NCBI GenBank assembly: GCA_001899585.1 | Contig: MKWE01000051.1 | Span: forward strand, 140,991-204,990 | From: Rhodospirillales bacterium 70-18 | Lineage (GTDB): Bacteria; Pseudomonadota; Alphaproteobacteria; Acetobacterales; Acetobacteraceae | Length of the DNA: 64,000 nt | Reading direction: 5' to 3' | Shown: one piece after another, positions 53,549-62,450 of the stretch | Layout: the number at the start of each line of letters is the position of its first letter | Position numbering within the stretch: position 1 is the first letter of the stretch | Made by a program: the position numbers and the translations under genes | Notes under the pieces: model-generated | Database searches by the model: none | Told to the model about the DNA's origin: nothing | The model's input: the letters and a program-made list of their open reading frames with translations, nothing else

Positions 53549-53998
53549 ATGAGTGTTTCCGTCTCCGTCCGGCGCCTGCCGCATGCCGCCGGCCTGCCGC
53601 TTCCCGCCTATGCCACCGAGGGCTCGGCCGGGCTCGACCTGCTGGCCGCCGTGCAGGAGCCGGTCACCCTTCCGCCGGGCGGGCGGGCGCTGGTGCCCAC
53701 CGGGCTGGCGATCGCGCTGCCGCCGGGCTACGAGCTGCAGGTGCGGCCGCGCTCCGGACTGGCGCTGAAGCACGGCATCGTGCTGCCGAACAGCCCGGGC
53801 ACGGTGGATTCCGACTATCGCGGCGAGCTGCAGGTGATCGTGCTGAACGCGGGGGACGCGCCGTTCACCGTGGAGCGCGGCATGCGCATCGCCCAGGCGG
53901 TGCTGGCCCCGGTGGTGCGGCTGGCCTGGCGCGAGGCGGACAGCCTGGACGAGACAGCGCGCGGCGCCGGCGGCTTCGGCAGCACGGGAACCGCGTGA
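53549..53998 (+). CDS. dut: dUTP diphosphatase
   Basis: A 149-residue trimeric dUTPase. All five motifs are readable: [32 protein letters not shown] and the C-terminal GAGGFGSTG. It converts dUTP to dUMP and keeps uracil out of DNA. AGGGG precedes the ATG. It starts 169 bases from the divergent CoA transferase and lies 94 bases before the permease gene. Confidence 0.96.
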   Translation: MSVSVSVRRLPHAAGLPLPAYATEGSAGLDLLAAVQEPVTLPPGGRALVPTGLAIALPPGYELQVRPRSGLALKHGIVLPNSPGTVDSDYRGELQVIVLNAGDAPFTVERGMRIAQAVLAPVVRLAWREADSLDETARGAGGFGSTGTA

Positions 53999-54092
53999 TC
54001 GTCACGAAACGACCATACGGCGGCTGATGACAGGCCGGGCGGGCCTGGGCTAACACGCCGGCTCCGCCGCATCGCAATCTCCGGGACCACAG

Positions 54093-55832
54093 ATGGCCGG
54101 CATCCTCGCCCCCGCCCGCGCCGCCAGGCTGCGCCCGCCCAATGTGTGGGATGCGGTGGCGCTGCTCTGCGTGGTGGGCGCGCTGGTCGCCATCGCCAAC
54201 GCCGCGCGCGGCACGCTGGTGCCGCTGAGCGCGCCGGCGGCCACGCATATCGAGCTGAACCCCGCCTACCTGCCCGGCTACGCGCTGCGCACCACGCTGC
54301 GCATGTTCGCCGCCCTGCTGGCCTCGCTGCTGTTCACCTTCACCTACGCGCCGCTGGCGGCGAAAAGCCGCCGCGCCGGGCTGGTGATGGTGCCGGTGCT
54401 GGACATTTTGCAGTCGGTGCCGATCCTGGGCTTCCTCAGCTTCACCATCGCCTTCTTCATGAACCTGTTCCCCGGCCGGGTGATGGGGCTGGAGCTGGCG
54501 GCGATCTTCGCCATCTTCACCAGCCAGGCGTGGAACATGGCGTTCAGCTTCCACCAGTCGCTGAGCACCGTGCCGGGCGACCTGGACGAGGCGACCCGCA
54601 GCTTCCGGCTGACCGGCTGGCAGCGCTTCTGGCGGCTGGAAGTGCCCTACGCCATGCCCGGGCTGGTGTGGAACACCATGCTGTCGATGTCGGCCGGCTG
54701 GTTCTTCGTGGTGGCCAGCGAGGCGATCACGCTGGGCGACCAGAGCTGGAACCTGCCGGGCATCGGCAGCTATGTGGCGCTGGCGCTGGCGCGGCAGGAC
54801 ATCGCGGCGGTCGGCTGGGCCATCCTGGCGATGCTGGCGGTGATCCTGGCCTACGACCAGCTGCTGTTCCGCCCGCTGGTCGCCTGGTCGGCCAAGTTCC
54901 GGGTGGAGACCACCCCCGGGGCGGTGGCGCCCGACCCGTGGGTGCTGGCGCTGCTGCGGCGCACCCGTGTGCTGCGGCTGGGCGGCGAGACGGTGGGGCG
55001 GGGGCTGGCGGCGATCGGCGGGCTGCGGCTGTCGCTGCCGCCGCCGGCCGGGCGGATGTTGGCGCGGCTGGGCCGCGGGGTGCCGCCGCTGCTGGGCGAC
55101 GGGGTGTTCGGCGTGGTGGTGGCCGGCGTGGTCGGCCTCGCGCTGTGGAAGATCGGCACCTACGTGTCGAGCGACCTGACCTGGGCGGATCTGGGCGAGG
55201 TGCTGCTGCTGGGCAGCATCACCCTGCTGCGGGTGGCGGTGCTGATGGTGCTGGCGTCGCTGGTCTGGGTGCCGGTGGGGGTGTGGCTGGGCCTGCGCCC
55301 GGCCTGGGCGCGGCGGGTGCAGCCGGTGGCGCAGTTCCTCGCCGCCTTCCCGGCCAACCTGCTGTTCCCGCCCTTCGTGCTGGTGATCGTGCATTTCGAC
55401 CTCAACCGGGACATCTGGCTAACCCCGCTGATGGTGCTGGGGACGCAGTGGTACATCCTGTTCAACGTGATCGCCGGCGCCGCCGCCTTCCCCGGCGACC
55501 TGCGGGAGGCGGCGCTGCATTTCCGCATCCGTGGCTGGCTGTGGTGGCGCCAGGTAATCCTGCCGGGGGTGATGCCGTACTACATCACCGGCGCCATCAC
55601 CGCCTCCGGCGGCTCCTGGAACGCGGCGATCGTCTCGGAAGTGGCGTCCTGGGGCGACAAGAAGCTGGCCGCGCACGGGCTGGGCGCCTACATCGCGCAG
55701 GCGACCGATGCCGGGGATTTCCACCGCATCGTGCTGGGCGTGGTGGTGATGAGCCTGTTCGTGGTGTGCTTCAACCGGCTGTTCTGGCGGCCGCTCGCCG
55801 CCCATGCCGCGCGGCGCGCCACGCTCACCTGA
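54093..55832 (+). CDS. Two-domain ABC permease of the nitrate/sulfonate/taurine class
   Basis: A 579-residue fusion of two binding-protein-dependent permease domains (about 60-275 and 375-570). Each has its own EAA-type loop: DLDEATRSFRLTGWQRFWRLEVP in the first and DLREAALHFRIRGWLWWRQVILPG in the second. One polypeptide thus supplies the whole channel. The ATPase gene follows 25 bases later; no binding-protein gene of this class is adjacent, so the ligand is unknown. Confidence 0.9.
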   Translation: MAGILAPARAARLRPPNVWDAVALLCVVGALVAIANAARGTLVPLSAPAATHIELNPAYLPGYALRTTLRMFAALLASLLFTFTYAPLAAKSRRAGLVMVPVLDILQSVPILGFLSFTIAFFMNLFPGRVMGLELAAIFAIFTSQAWNMAFSFHQSLSTVPGDLDEATRSFRLTGWQRFWRLEVPYAMPGLVWNTMLSMSAGWFFVVASEAITLGDQSWNLPGIGSYVALALARQDIAAVGWAILAMLAVILAYDQLLFRPLVAWSAKFRVETTPGAVAPDPWVLALLRRTRVLRLGGETVGRGLAAIGGLRLSLPPPAGRMLARLGRGVPPLLGDGVFGVVVAGVVGLALWKIGTYVSSDLTWADLGEVLLLGSITLLRVAVLMVLASLVWVPVGVWLGLRPAWARRVQPVAQFLAAFPANLLFPPFVLVIVHFDLNRDIWLTPLMVLGTQWYILFNVIAGAAAFPGDLREAALHFRIRGWLWWRQVILPGVMPYYITGAITASGGSWNAAIVSEVASWGDKKLAAHGLGAYIAQATDAGDFHRIVLGVVVMSLFVVCFNRLFWRPLAAHAARRATLT

Positions 55833-55857
55833 TGCCGCCCGCAGGAAAGGGACGCCG

Positions 55858-57186
55858 ATGGACGCCATGAGCCCGCTGCTGGAAGTGCGCGGTTGCCGGC
55901 AGGCTTACCACAAGGACAGCAGCGCCGACCTGGTGGTGCTGGACGACGTGAACCTCACCTTGCAGCAGGGCGAGATCGTCGGCCTGCTCGGCCGGTCCGG
56001 CTCGGGCAAGTCCACCCTGCTGCGCATCGTCGCCGGCCTGCTGGCGCCCACCGCCGGCGAGGTGCTGTGGCGCGGCCTGCCGATGCAAGGCCCGGCGTCC
56101 GGGGTGGCGATGGTGTTCCAGAGCTTCGCGCTGTTCCCCTGGCTGACCGTGCAGGAGAACGTGGAACTGGGGCTGGAGGCGCAGGGCATCGTGCGTGCCG
56201 AGCGCGAGCGCCGCGCCGAGGAGGCGATCGACCTGATCGGCCTGGGCGGGTTCGAGAGCGCCTACCCCAAGGAGCTGTCCGGCGGCATGCGCCAGCGCGT
56301 CGGCCTGGCCCGCGCGCTGGTGGTGCACCCCGACCTGCTGCTGATGGACGAGCCGTTCAGCGCGCTGGACGTGCTGACCGCCGAGAACCTGCGCACCGAC
56401 CTGATCGAGCTGTGGTCGGAAGGCAAGCTGCCGGTGCGCTCCATGCTGATCGTGACCCACAACATCGAGGAGGCGGTGCTGATGTGCGACCGCATCCTGG
56501 TGTTCGCCTCCAACCCCGGCCGGGTCGCCAGCGAGTTGCGGGTGCCGTTCAAGCACCCGCGCAACCGGCTGGACCCGGCGTTCCGCCAGATGGTGGACGA
56601 CATCTACGCCCTGATGACCCGCCGCGCCCCCAAGCCGCCGCCCAGCCCGCATGCGCCGGGCGTGGGGGCGCCGGCGGTGGATGCCGGCTTCGCCACCAAG
56701 CTGCACCCGGCCAACGCCAACCTGCTGGCCGGCCTGCTGGAAACCCTGGCCGCCGCCCCGTACAACGGCCGCGCCGACCTGCCGGCGCTGGCGCAGAGCC
56801 TGCAACTGGAGGCGGACGAGCTGCTGCCGCTGGGCGAAACGCTGCAATTGCTGCGGCTGGCCGAGCTGGAGGAGGGCGACATCCGGCTGACCGAAACCGG
56901 CCGGCAGTTCGTGGAGGCCGACACCGACACCCGCAAGGCGATCTTCGCCGCCGCCCTGCGCAGCCAGGTGAAGCTGGCCGCGGCGATCCGCCGCACGCTG
57001 GACGAACGCTGGAACCACCGCGCCCAGGCGTTGCGCTTCCGCGACGAGCTGGAGGACCATATGTCCCCCGACTACGCCGACGAAACGCTGCGCGCGGTGA
57101 TCGGCTGGGGCCGCTACGCCGAGCTGTTCAGCTATGACGAGGAAGCCGAGCAGTTCAGCCTGGAGGACATCGACCCGGGTGCGTAG
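55858..57186 (+). CDS. Nitrate/sulfonate-class ABC ATPase with C-terminal AAA-associated domain
   Basis: A 442-residue ATPase. Walker A GRSGSGKS (45-52), signature LSGGMRQRVGLARAL, Walker B LLLMDEPFSALD and switch His in VTHN form the usual NitT/TauT-type ATPase up to about 265. A proline-rich linker leads to an extra ~150-residue C-terminal domain (about 285-430) that resembles the AAA-associated C-terminal family, perhaps a regulatory or ligand-sensing part. It works with the two-domain permease upstream. Confidence 0.9.
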   Translation: MDAMSPLLEVRGCRQAYHKDSSADLVVLDDVNLTLQQGEIVGLLGRSGSGKSTLLRIVAGLLAPTAGEVLWRGLPMQGPASGVAMVFQSFALFPWLTVQENVELGLEAQGIVRAERERRAEEAIDLIGLGGFESAYPKELSGGMRQRVGLARALVVHPDLLLMDEPFSALDVLTAENLRTDLIELWSEGKLPVRSMLIVTHNIEEAVLMCDRILVFASNPGRVASELRVPFKHPRNRLDPAFRQMVDDIYALMTRRAPKPPPSPHAPGVGAPAVDAGFATKLHPANANLLAGLLETLAAAPYNGRADLPALAQSLQLEADELLPLGETLQLLRLAELEEGDIRLTETGRQFVEADTDTRKAIFAAALRSQVKLAAAIRRTLDERWNHRAQALRFRDELEDHMSPDYADETLRAVIGWGRYAELFSYDEEAEQFSLEDIDPGA

Positions 57187-57242
57187 CGGCCCGCTCCCGG
57201 CCCCGTGAACAGGCTTCCCCGCCGCCGCGTGCTGTGTTTATG

Positions 57243-57252
57243 GTGGCGCCAC
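57243..57252. promoter_or_regulatory. GTGGCGCCAC palindrome before the second peptide operon
   Basis: A perfect 10-bp palindrome flanked by TTTAT and AAAAG, 24 bases before the binding-protein ATG. It could be an operator; a chance GC palindrome cannot be excluded. Confidence 0.25.
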
Positions 57253-57275
57253 AAAAGCACAGGGAGCTTTCAACC

Positions 57276-58874
57276 ATGCTGACTCGTCGTACTCTGCTGG
57301 CCGCCGGTGCCGCCAGCGCCATCGTGCCGATCGAGGCCACCTGGCATACCGCGGCGGCGACGCCGAAGGGCATCTTCGTGATGGCCAAGCAGATCGACGA
57401 CATCGTCAGCTTCGACCCGGCGCAGGCCTACGAGTTCACCAATGGCGAGGTGGACGCCAATTGCTACAGCCGGCTGGTGCGGCCGGACAGCAAGGACAAC
57501 AGCCAGGTGGCCCCGGACCTCGCGGCATCGTGGGATGTCAGCAAGGACGGCAAGGAGATCACCTTCAAGCTGAAGAAAACCCACAAATTCGCCACCGGCC
57601 GGGTGGTCAACGCGCATGACGTGGCGTTCTCGTTCCAGCGGGCCGTGAAGCTGAACCTGACGCCGGGCTTCATCGTCACCCAGTTCGGCTTCACCAAGGA
57701 CAACTGCGAGCAGCTGCTGACCGCGGTGGACGACAGCACCTTCAAGATGACGCTGCCGAAGGTGCAGGCCACCAGCTTCGTGCTGTTCTGCCTGTCGGCC
57801 ACCATCGGCTCCATCGTCGACCGCGAGACGGTGATGAAGCATGACGCCGGCGGCGACCTCGGCAACAAGTGGCTGACCAGCACCACGGCAGGCTCCGGCT
57901 CCTACCAGCTCACCAAGTGGGCGGCGAGCGACAGCGTGATCCTGGACGCCAACCCGCATGCCCTGAAAAAGCCGGTCAACCACCGGGTGGTGATCCGCCA
58001 TACCCCGGAGCCGTCGGCGCAGCTGCTGGCGCTGGAAAAGGGCGACGCCGACGTGGTGCGCGACCTGACCTCGGAGCTGCTGACCAAGGCGAAGGCGAAC
58101 AAGGCGTACCACATCAGCAAGTCGGGCCAGGGCTCGATTACCTATCTGGGGCTGAACTGCTCGGTGCCGCAATTCGCCAAGATCGAGGTGCGCGAGGCGT
58201 TCAAATGGGCGATCGACTACGACGGCATCGTCAATAACATCGTCCCGAACATCTACGAGGTGAGCCAGTCCTTCCTGCCGGTGGGGCTGCCGGGGGCGCT
58301 GAAGGACAATCCGTTCAAGCGCGACGTGGCGAAGGCCAAGGCGTTGCTGGCCAAGGCCGGCTACCCGAACGGCTTCGAAATCACGATGGACCACTTCAAC
58401 ACCGCGCCGTACGTGGACATCGCGCAGGCGGTGCAGGCGAACCTGAAGGATATCGGCGTCACGGTGAACCTGCTGCCGGCCGAGAAGAAGCAGGTCTACA
58501 CCAAGATGCGGGCGCGCACGCACCAGATGCTGCTGTCCGGCTGGGGCACCGACTACTTCGATCCGAACTCCAACGCCCAGGCGTTCTGCGCCAATCCGGA
58601 CGACAGCGACGGCTCCAAGCTGAAGATCCTGGCCTGGCGCTGCCACTACTTCGACCCCGAGCTGACGCAGATGGTGGAAGACGCGGTGGTGGAACTGGAC
58701 GCCAAGAAGCGCCTGGCGATGTACGGCAAGATGCAGGAACTGGCACGCGAGCGCTCGCCCTTCGTGTTCCTGATGCAGCCGATCGCCACCGCGGTGATGG
58801 GCAAGGGCGTCTCCGGCTTCGTGATGGGGCCAGTGTTCGACGATACCAAATACGCCGAGGTAAAGAAGGCCTGA
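57276..58874 (+). CDS. Peptide/solute ABC substrate-binding protein (family 5), Tat-type signal
   Basis: A 532-residue SBP_bac_5 protein. The N-terminus MLTRRTLLAAGAASA has the RR-x-LL pattern of a Tat leader, unlike the Sec leader of the first operon's protein. The body (DNSQVAPDLAASWDVSKDGKEITFKLKK) is typical of the family. AGGGAG precedes the ATG at 57276. It is followed by a strong hairpin and a permease, the usual order. The ligand is unknown. Confidence 0.9.
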   Translation: MLTRRTLLAAGAASAIVPIEATWHTAAATPKGIFVMAKQIDDIVSFDPAQAYEFTNGEVDANCYSRLVRPDSKDNSQVAPDLAASWDVSKDGKEITFKLKKTHKFATGRVVNAHDVAFSFQRAVKLNLTPGFIVTQFGFTKDNCEQLLTAVDDSTFKMTLPKVQATSFVLFCLSATIGSIVDRETVMKHDAGGDLGNKWLTSTTAGSGSYQLTKWAASDSVILDANPHALKKPVNHRVVIRHTPEPSAQLLALEKGDADVVRDLTSELLTKAKANKAYHISKSGQGSITYLGLNCSVPQFAKIEVREAFKWAIDYDGIVNNIVPNIYEVSQSFLPVGLPGALKDNPFKRDVAKAKALLAKAGYPNGFEITMDHFNTAPYVDIAQAVQANLKDIGVTVNLLPAEKKQVYTKMRARTHQMLLSGWGTDYFDPNSNAQAFCANPDDSDGSKLKILAWRCHYFDPELTQMVEDAVVELDAKKRLAMYGKMQELARERSPFVFLMQPIATAVMGKGVSGFVMGPVFDDTKYAEVKKA

Positions 58875-58900
58875 TGGCTCCGCGGCTTCGGCCGGGTCGC

Positions 58901-58932
58901 CACGTCCGCCCCCCTCGCGGGGGGCGGACGTG
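58901..58932 (+). promoter_or_regulatory. Perfect hairpin overlapping the permease start codon
   Basis: CACGTCCGCCCCCC (58901-58914) pairs perfectly with 58919-58932 across a 4-base loop TCGC. The 3' arm contains the only ribosome-site-like sequence (GGGGGGCGGA) and ends on the GTG start codon at 58930. As RNA it would hide translation initiation of the permease. Confidence 0.75.
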
Positions 58933-59943
58933 AGCCCGCGTATGCGTGCGTTCGGCGCGGTGCTGCTGAGCGTGCCGGTGACGCTGTTCGGGCTGGTGCT
59001 GGTCACCTTCCTGATCGGGCGGGTGATGCCGATCGACCCGATCATCGCCATCCTGGGCGACCATGCCCGCGAGGACGTGGTGGCCAAGCTGCGGCTGGAG
59101 CTGGGGCTGGACCGGTCGCTGCCGGTGCAGTTCGTGCTGTATCTCGGCCGGCTGCTGCATGGCGACCTCGGCAATTCGGTGATGACCTCCCACAGCGTGG
59201 TCGCCGATATCGGGCAGTTCTTCCCGGCGACGCTGGAACTGGCGACGGTGGCCATCATCATCGGCGTGGTGGTGGGCGTGCCGCTCGGCGTGTTGGCGGC
59301 AGTGCGGCAGGGCAGCCGGACGGACCATGCCATTCGCGTGTTCTGCCTGGCCGGGCACTCCATCCCGGTGTTCGTGCTGGGGCTGCTGTCGCTGCTGGTG
59401 TTCTACGCCAAGCTGGGCTGGGCGCCGGGCACCGGGCGGATCGACGTGGCGTTCGAGGGGATGGTGCCCTCGGTCACCGGCTTCCTGACAGTCGATGCGC
59501 TGCTGGCGCAGGACTGGGACTCGTTCTGGTCGGCGGTCGGCCACCTGATGCAGCCGGCCGGCGTGCTGGGCTATTTCTCGGTGGCGTATATCGCGCGCAT
59601 GACCCGCGCCTTCATGCTGGACGCGCTGGGCGAGGAATACGTCACCACCGCGCGCGCCAAGGGGCTCTCGCCGCTGCGGGTGATCTGGCGGCACGCCTTC
59701 CCCAACATCCTGGTGCGGCTGATCACCGTGCTGGCGCTGTCCTATGCCGGGCTGCTGGAAGGCGCGGTGGTGACCGAGACGGTGTTCTCCTGGCCCGGGC
59801 TGGGGCAATACCTGACGGTGTCGCTGCTGAACGCCGACATGAACGCCGTGCTGGGCGCAACCCTGGTGATCGGCATGAGCTATATGGGCCTGAACCTGCT
59901 GGCGGACCTGGCCTACCGCCTGATGGACCCGAGGGTGCTTTGA
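58930..59943 (+). CDS. Peptide ABC transporter permease, DppB type (second operon)
   Basis: A 337-residue six-helix permease. LLSVPVTLFGLVLVTFLIGRVMP and RSLPVQFVLYLGRLLHGDLG are DppB/OppB signatures; the EAA loop is ARAKGLSPLRVIWRHAFPN. Start is GTG 58930, or ATG 58942 four codons later; the first lies in the 3' arm of a perfect hairpin. Its stop is one base before the DppC-type start. Confidence 0.92.
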   Translation: MSPRMRAFGAVLLSVPVTLFGLVLVTFLIGRVMPIDPIIAILGDHAREDVVAKLRLELGLDRSLPVQFVLYLGRLLHGDLGNSVMTSHSVVADIGQFFPATLELATVAIIIGVVVGVPLGVLAAVRQGSRTDHAIRVFCLAGHSIPVFVLGLLSLLVFYAKLGWAPGTGRIDVAFEGMVPSVTGFLTVDALLAQDWDSFWSAVGHLMQPAGVLGYFSVAYIARMTRAFMLDALGEEYVTTARAKGLSPLRVIWRHAFPNILVRLITVLALSYAGLLEGAVVTETVFSWPGLGQYLTVSLLNADMNAVLGATLVIGMSYMGLNLLADLAYRLMDPRVL

Positions 59944-59944
59944 C

Positions 59945-60859
59945 ATGAGCGCGCATGCCGAACCGATGTCGCGCCGCGCTTGGCTGCTGAACGAGAGCCC
60001 AGCCTCCCGCCGGCAGGCAGCCTGGGGCCGGCGTTACCGGCTGTGGCTGGATTTCCGGCGCAATCCGCTGGCGATGGCCGGGCTGTGCACCCTGGTGACG
60101 CTGGGCCTGTTGACGTTGGCCGCGCCGGTGGTCGGCCGCTACGACCCGGCGGCGCAAGACCTCGCCTACCGGCTGGCCGAGCCGTCCTGGGCGCACTGGT
60201 TCGGCACCGACGAACTCGGGCGCGACGTGCTGGCGCGCGTGCTGTACGGCGGGCGGATCACGCTGGGCATGGTGGTGGCCGTGGTGCTGCTGGTGGCGCC
60301 GATCGGCCTGGTGATCGGCATCGTCGCCGGCTATTTCGGCGGCTTCGCGGACCGTGTGCTGATGCGGGTGACCGACGTGTTCCTGGCCTTCCCGCGGCTG
60401 ATCCTGGCGCTGGCCTTCGTCGCCGCCATCCAGCCGGGCATCACCAGCGCCATCGCCGCCATCGCGCTGACCGCCTGGCCGCCCTATGCGCGGCTGGCGC
60501 GGGCCGAAACGCTGACCATCCGCAACACCGACTTCATCGCCGCCGTTCGCCTCACCGGCGCCTCGCCCTGGCGGATCATCCTGCGCCACGTGGCGCCGCT
60601 GTGCCTGCCCAGCCTGATCGTGCGCGTCACGCTCGACATGAGTTCGATCATCCTGACGGTGGCGGCGCTGGGCTTCCTCGGCATGGGCGCGCGGCCGCCC
60701 AGCCCGGAATGGGGGGCGATGATCGCCACCGCCCGGCGCTTCATCCTGACGCAGTGGTGGGTGCCGCTGGTGCCGGGGCTGGCGATCTTCGTGACCTCGC
60801 TGGCCTTCAACCTGCTGGGCGACGGGCTGCGCGACGTGCTCGATCCGAAGCAACGCTGA
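59945..60859 (+). CDS. Peptide ABC transporter permease, DppC type (second operon)
   Basis: A 304-residue permease. The cytoplasmic N-terminus (RRYRLWLDFRRNPLAMAG) leads into the first helix; HWFGTDELGRDVLARVLYGGRITL and the EAA loop AAVRLTGASPWRIILRHVAP define the DppC/OppC type. The stop overlaps the next ATG by one base (TGATG). Confidence 0.92.
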   Translation: MSAHAEPMSRRAWLLNESPASRRQAAWGRRYRLWLDFRRNPLAMAGLCTLVTLGLLTLAAPVVGRYDPAAQDLAYRLAEPSWAHWFGTDELGRDVLARVLYGGRITLGMVVAVVLLVAPIGLVIGIVAGYFGGFADRVLMRVTDVFLAFPRLILALAFVAAIQPGITSAIAAIALTAWPPYARLARAETLTIRNTDFIAAVRLTGASPWRIILRHVAPLCLPSLIVRVTLDMSSIILTVAALGFLGMGARPPSPEWGAMIATARRFILTQWWVPLVPGLAIFVTSLAFNLLGDGLRDVLDPKQR

Positions 60860-61698
60860 TGGACGTCATCATCCGCAACCTGCGCATCGCCTTCCCCACC
60901 CCGCAGGGCGAAAGCCTGGCGGTGCGCGACGTGTCCATGCATATCGGCACGGAGAAGCTGGGCATCGTCGGCGAAAGCGGCTCCGGCAAGTCGCTCACCG
61001 CGCGCTCCATCCTGCGCCTGCTGCCGCATAACGCGCGGATCACCGCCGACGAACTGAGCTTCGACGGCATCGACATCCAGCGCGCCAGCGAGCGGCAGAT
61101 GCGCGCCATCCGCGGCCGCCGCGCCGGGCTGATCATGCAGGACCCGAAATACTCGCTGAACCCGGTGATGACCGCCGGCCAGCAGATCGCCGAGGCATGG
61201 CGCGCCCACCGCCCGAATGGGGCACGCGCCTCCCACCGCGAGGCGCTGCAGGCCGCCGAGGACCTGCTGGCCCAGGTGCAGATCCGCGACCCCAAACGCG
61301 TCGCCGGCGCCTACCCGCACGAACTCTCCGGCGGCATGGGCCAGCGGGTGATGATCGCCATGATGCTCGCCCCCGACCCCGAGGTGCTGATCGCCGACGA
61401 GCCGACCAGCGCCCTGGACGCCACCGTCCAGGCGGAAATCCTGCGCCTGCTGGAGGATCTGGTCAGCCGCCGCGGCATGGCGCTGATCCTGATCAGCCAC
61501 GACCTGCCGCTGGTCTCGCATTTCTGCGACCGCGTCGCCGTGATGTATGCCGGCCGCGTGGTGGAGGAGTTGCAGGCCGGCGAACTGGCCCGCGCCACCC
61601 ACCCCTACACGCGCGGCCTGCTGGACTGCCTGCCCACCCTGTCGCACCAGAAGCTCCGCCTGCCGGTGCTGGTGCGCGACCCGGCGTGGTCGGCATGA
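60859..61698 (+). CDS. Peptide ABC ATP-binding protein, DppD type, short form
   Basis: A 279-residue ATPase. Walker A GESGSGKS, signature LSGGMGQR, Walker [13 protein letters not shown] and switch His in ISHD are intact. It ends soon after the nucleotide-binding domain: the cysteine extension seen in the first operon's DppD-type protein is absent. The stop overlaps the next start (ATGA). Confidence 0.9.
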   Translation: MDVIIRNLRIAFPTPQGESLAVRDVSMHIGTEKLGIVGESGSGKSLTARSILRLLPHNARITADELSFDGIDIQRASERQMRAIRGRRAGLIMQDPKYSLNPVMTAGQQIAEAWRAHRPNGARASHREALQAAEDLLAQVQIRDPKRVAGAYPHELSGGMGQRVMIAMMLAPDPEVLIADEPTSALDATVQAEILRLLEDLVSRRGMALILISHDLPLVSHFCDRVAVMYAGRVVEELQAGELARATHPYTRGLLDCLPTLSHQKLRLPVLVRDPAWSA

Positions 61699-62447
61699 CC
61701 ACCGCCGACATGATCGACATCCGCGACCTGCGGGTGCGCTTCGGCACCGTCGAGGCGGTCAAGGGCGTCTCCTTCGCCGTCGCCAGGGGCGCCAGCTTCG
61801 GCGTGGTGGGCGAAAGCGGCTCCGGCAAATCCACCGTCCTGCGTGCGCTCTCCGGCCTCAATCCGGCCTGGACCGGCCACATGGAAATCGCCGGCCAGAC
61901 GTTGACCCGCCAGCGCTCGCGCGACTTCTACCGCCGCGTGCAGATGGTCTTCCAGGACCCCTACGGCTCCCTGCACCCCCGCCAGACGGTGGACCGCGCG
62001 CTGTCCGAGCCGCTGGTGGTGCACGGCATCGGCGATATCGAGGCGCGCATCGTCCGCGGCCTGGCCGAGGTGGCGCTGCCGCCCACCATCCGCTTCCGCT
62101 ACCCGCACCAGCTCTCCGGCGGCCAGCGCCAGCGCGTCGCCATCGCCCGCGCCCTGATGGCCGAGCCGGAGGTGCTGCTGCTCGACGAGCCGACCAGCGC
62201 GCTCGATGTCTCGGTGCAGGCCGAGGTGCTCAACCTGCTGTCCGACATCCAGGCCCGGCGCGGCCTCACCTACGTCATGGTCAGCCACAACCTCGCCGTG
62301 GTCGCCCATCTCTGCGCCATGGTCGGCGTGATGCAGGGCGGCGAGATGGTGGAGATGATCAGCGCCGACGACCTGCGCGCCGGCCGCACCAAGCACCCGC
62401 ACACCACCGAGTTGCGCACCCTCTCCACCGAGCTGGAAGAGGCCTAG
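61695..62447 (+). CDS. Peptide ABC ATP-binding protein, DppF type, short form
   Basis: A 250-residue ATPase with Walker A GESGSGKS, signature LSGGQRQR, Walker [13 protein letters not shown] and switch His in VSHN. Like its partner it lacks the C-terminal cysteine extension, so both ATPases of this operon are short forms. The hydrolase gene starts 3 bases after its stop. Confidence 0.9.
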   Translation: MTTADMIDIRDLRVRFGTVEAVKGVSFAVARGASFGVVGESGSGKSTVLRALSGLNPAWTGHMEIAGQTLTRQRSRDFYRRVQMVFQDPYGSLHPRQTVDRALSEPLVVHGIGDIEARIVRGLAEVALPPTIRFRYPHQLSGGQRQRVAIARALMAEPEVLLLDEPTSALDVSVQAEVLNLLSDIQARRGLTYVMVSHNLAVVAHLCAMVGVMQGGEMVEMISADDLRAGRTKHPHTTELRTLSTELEEA

Positions 62448-62450
62448 CCC

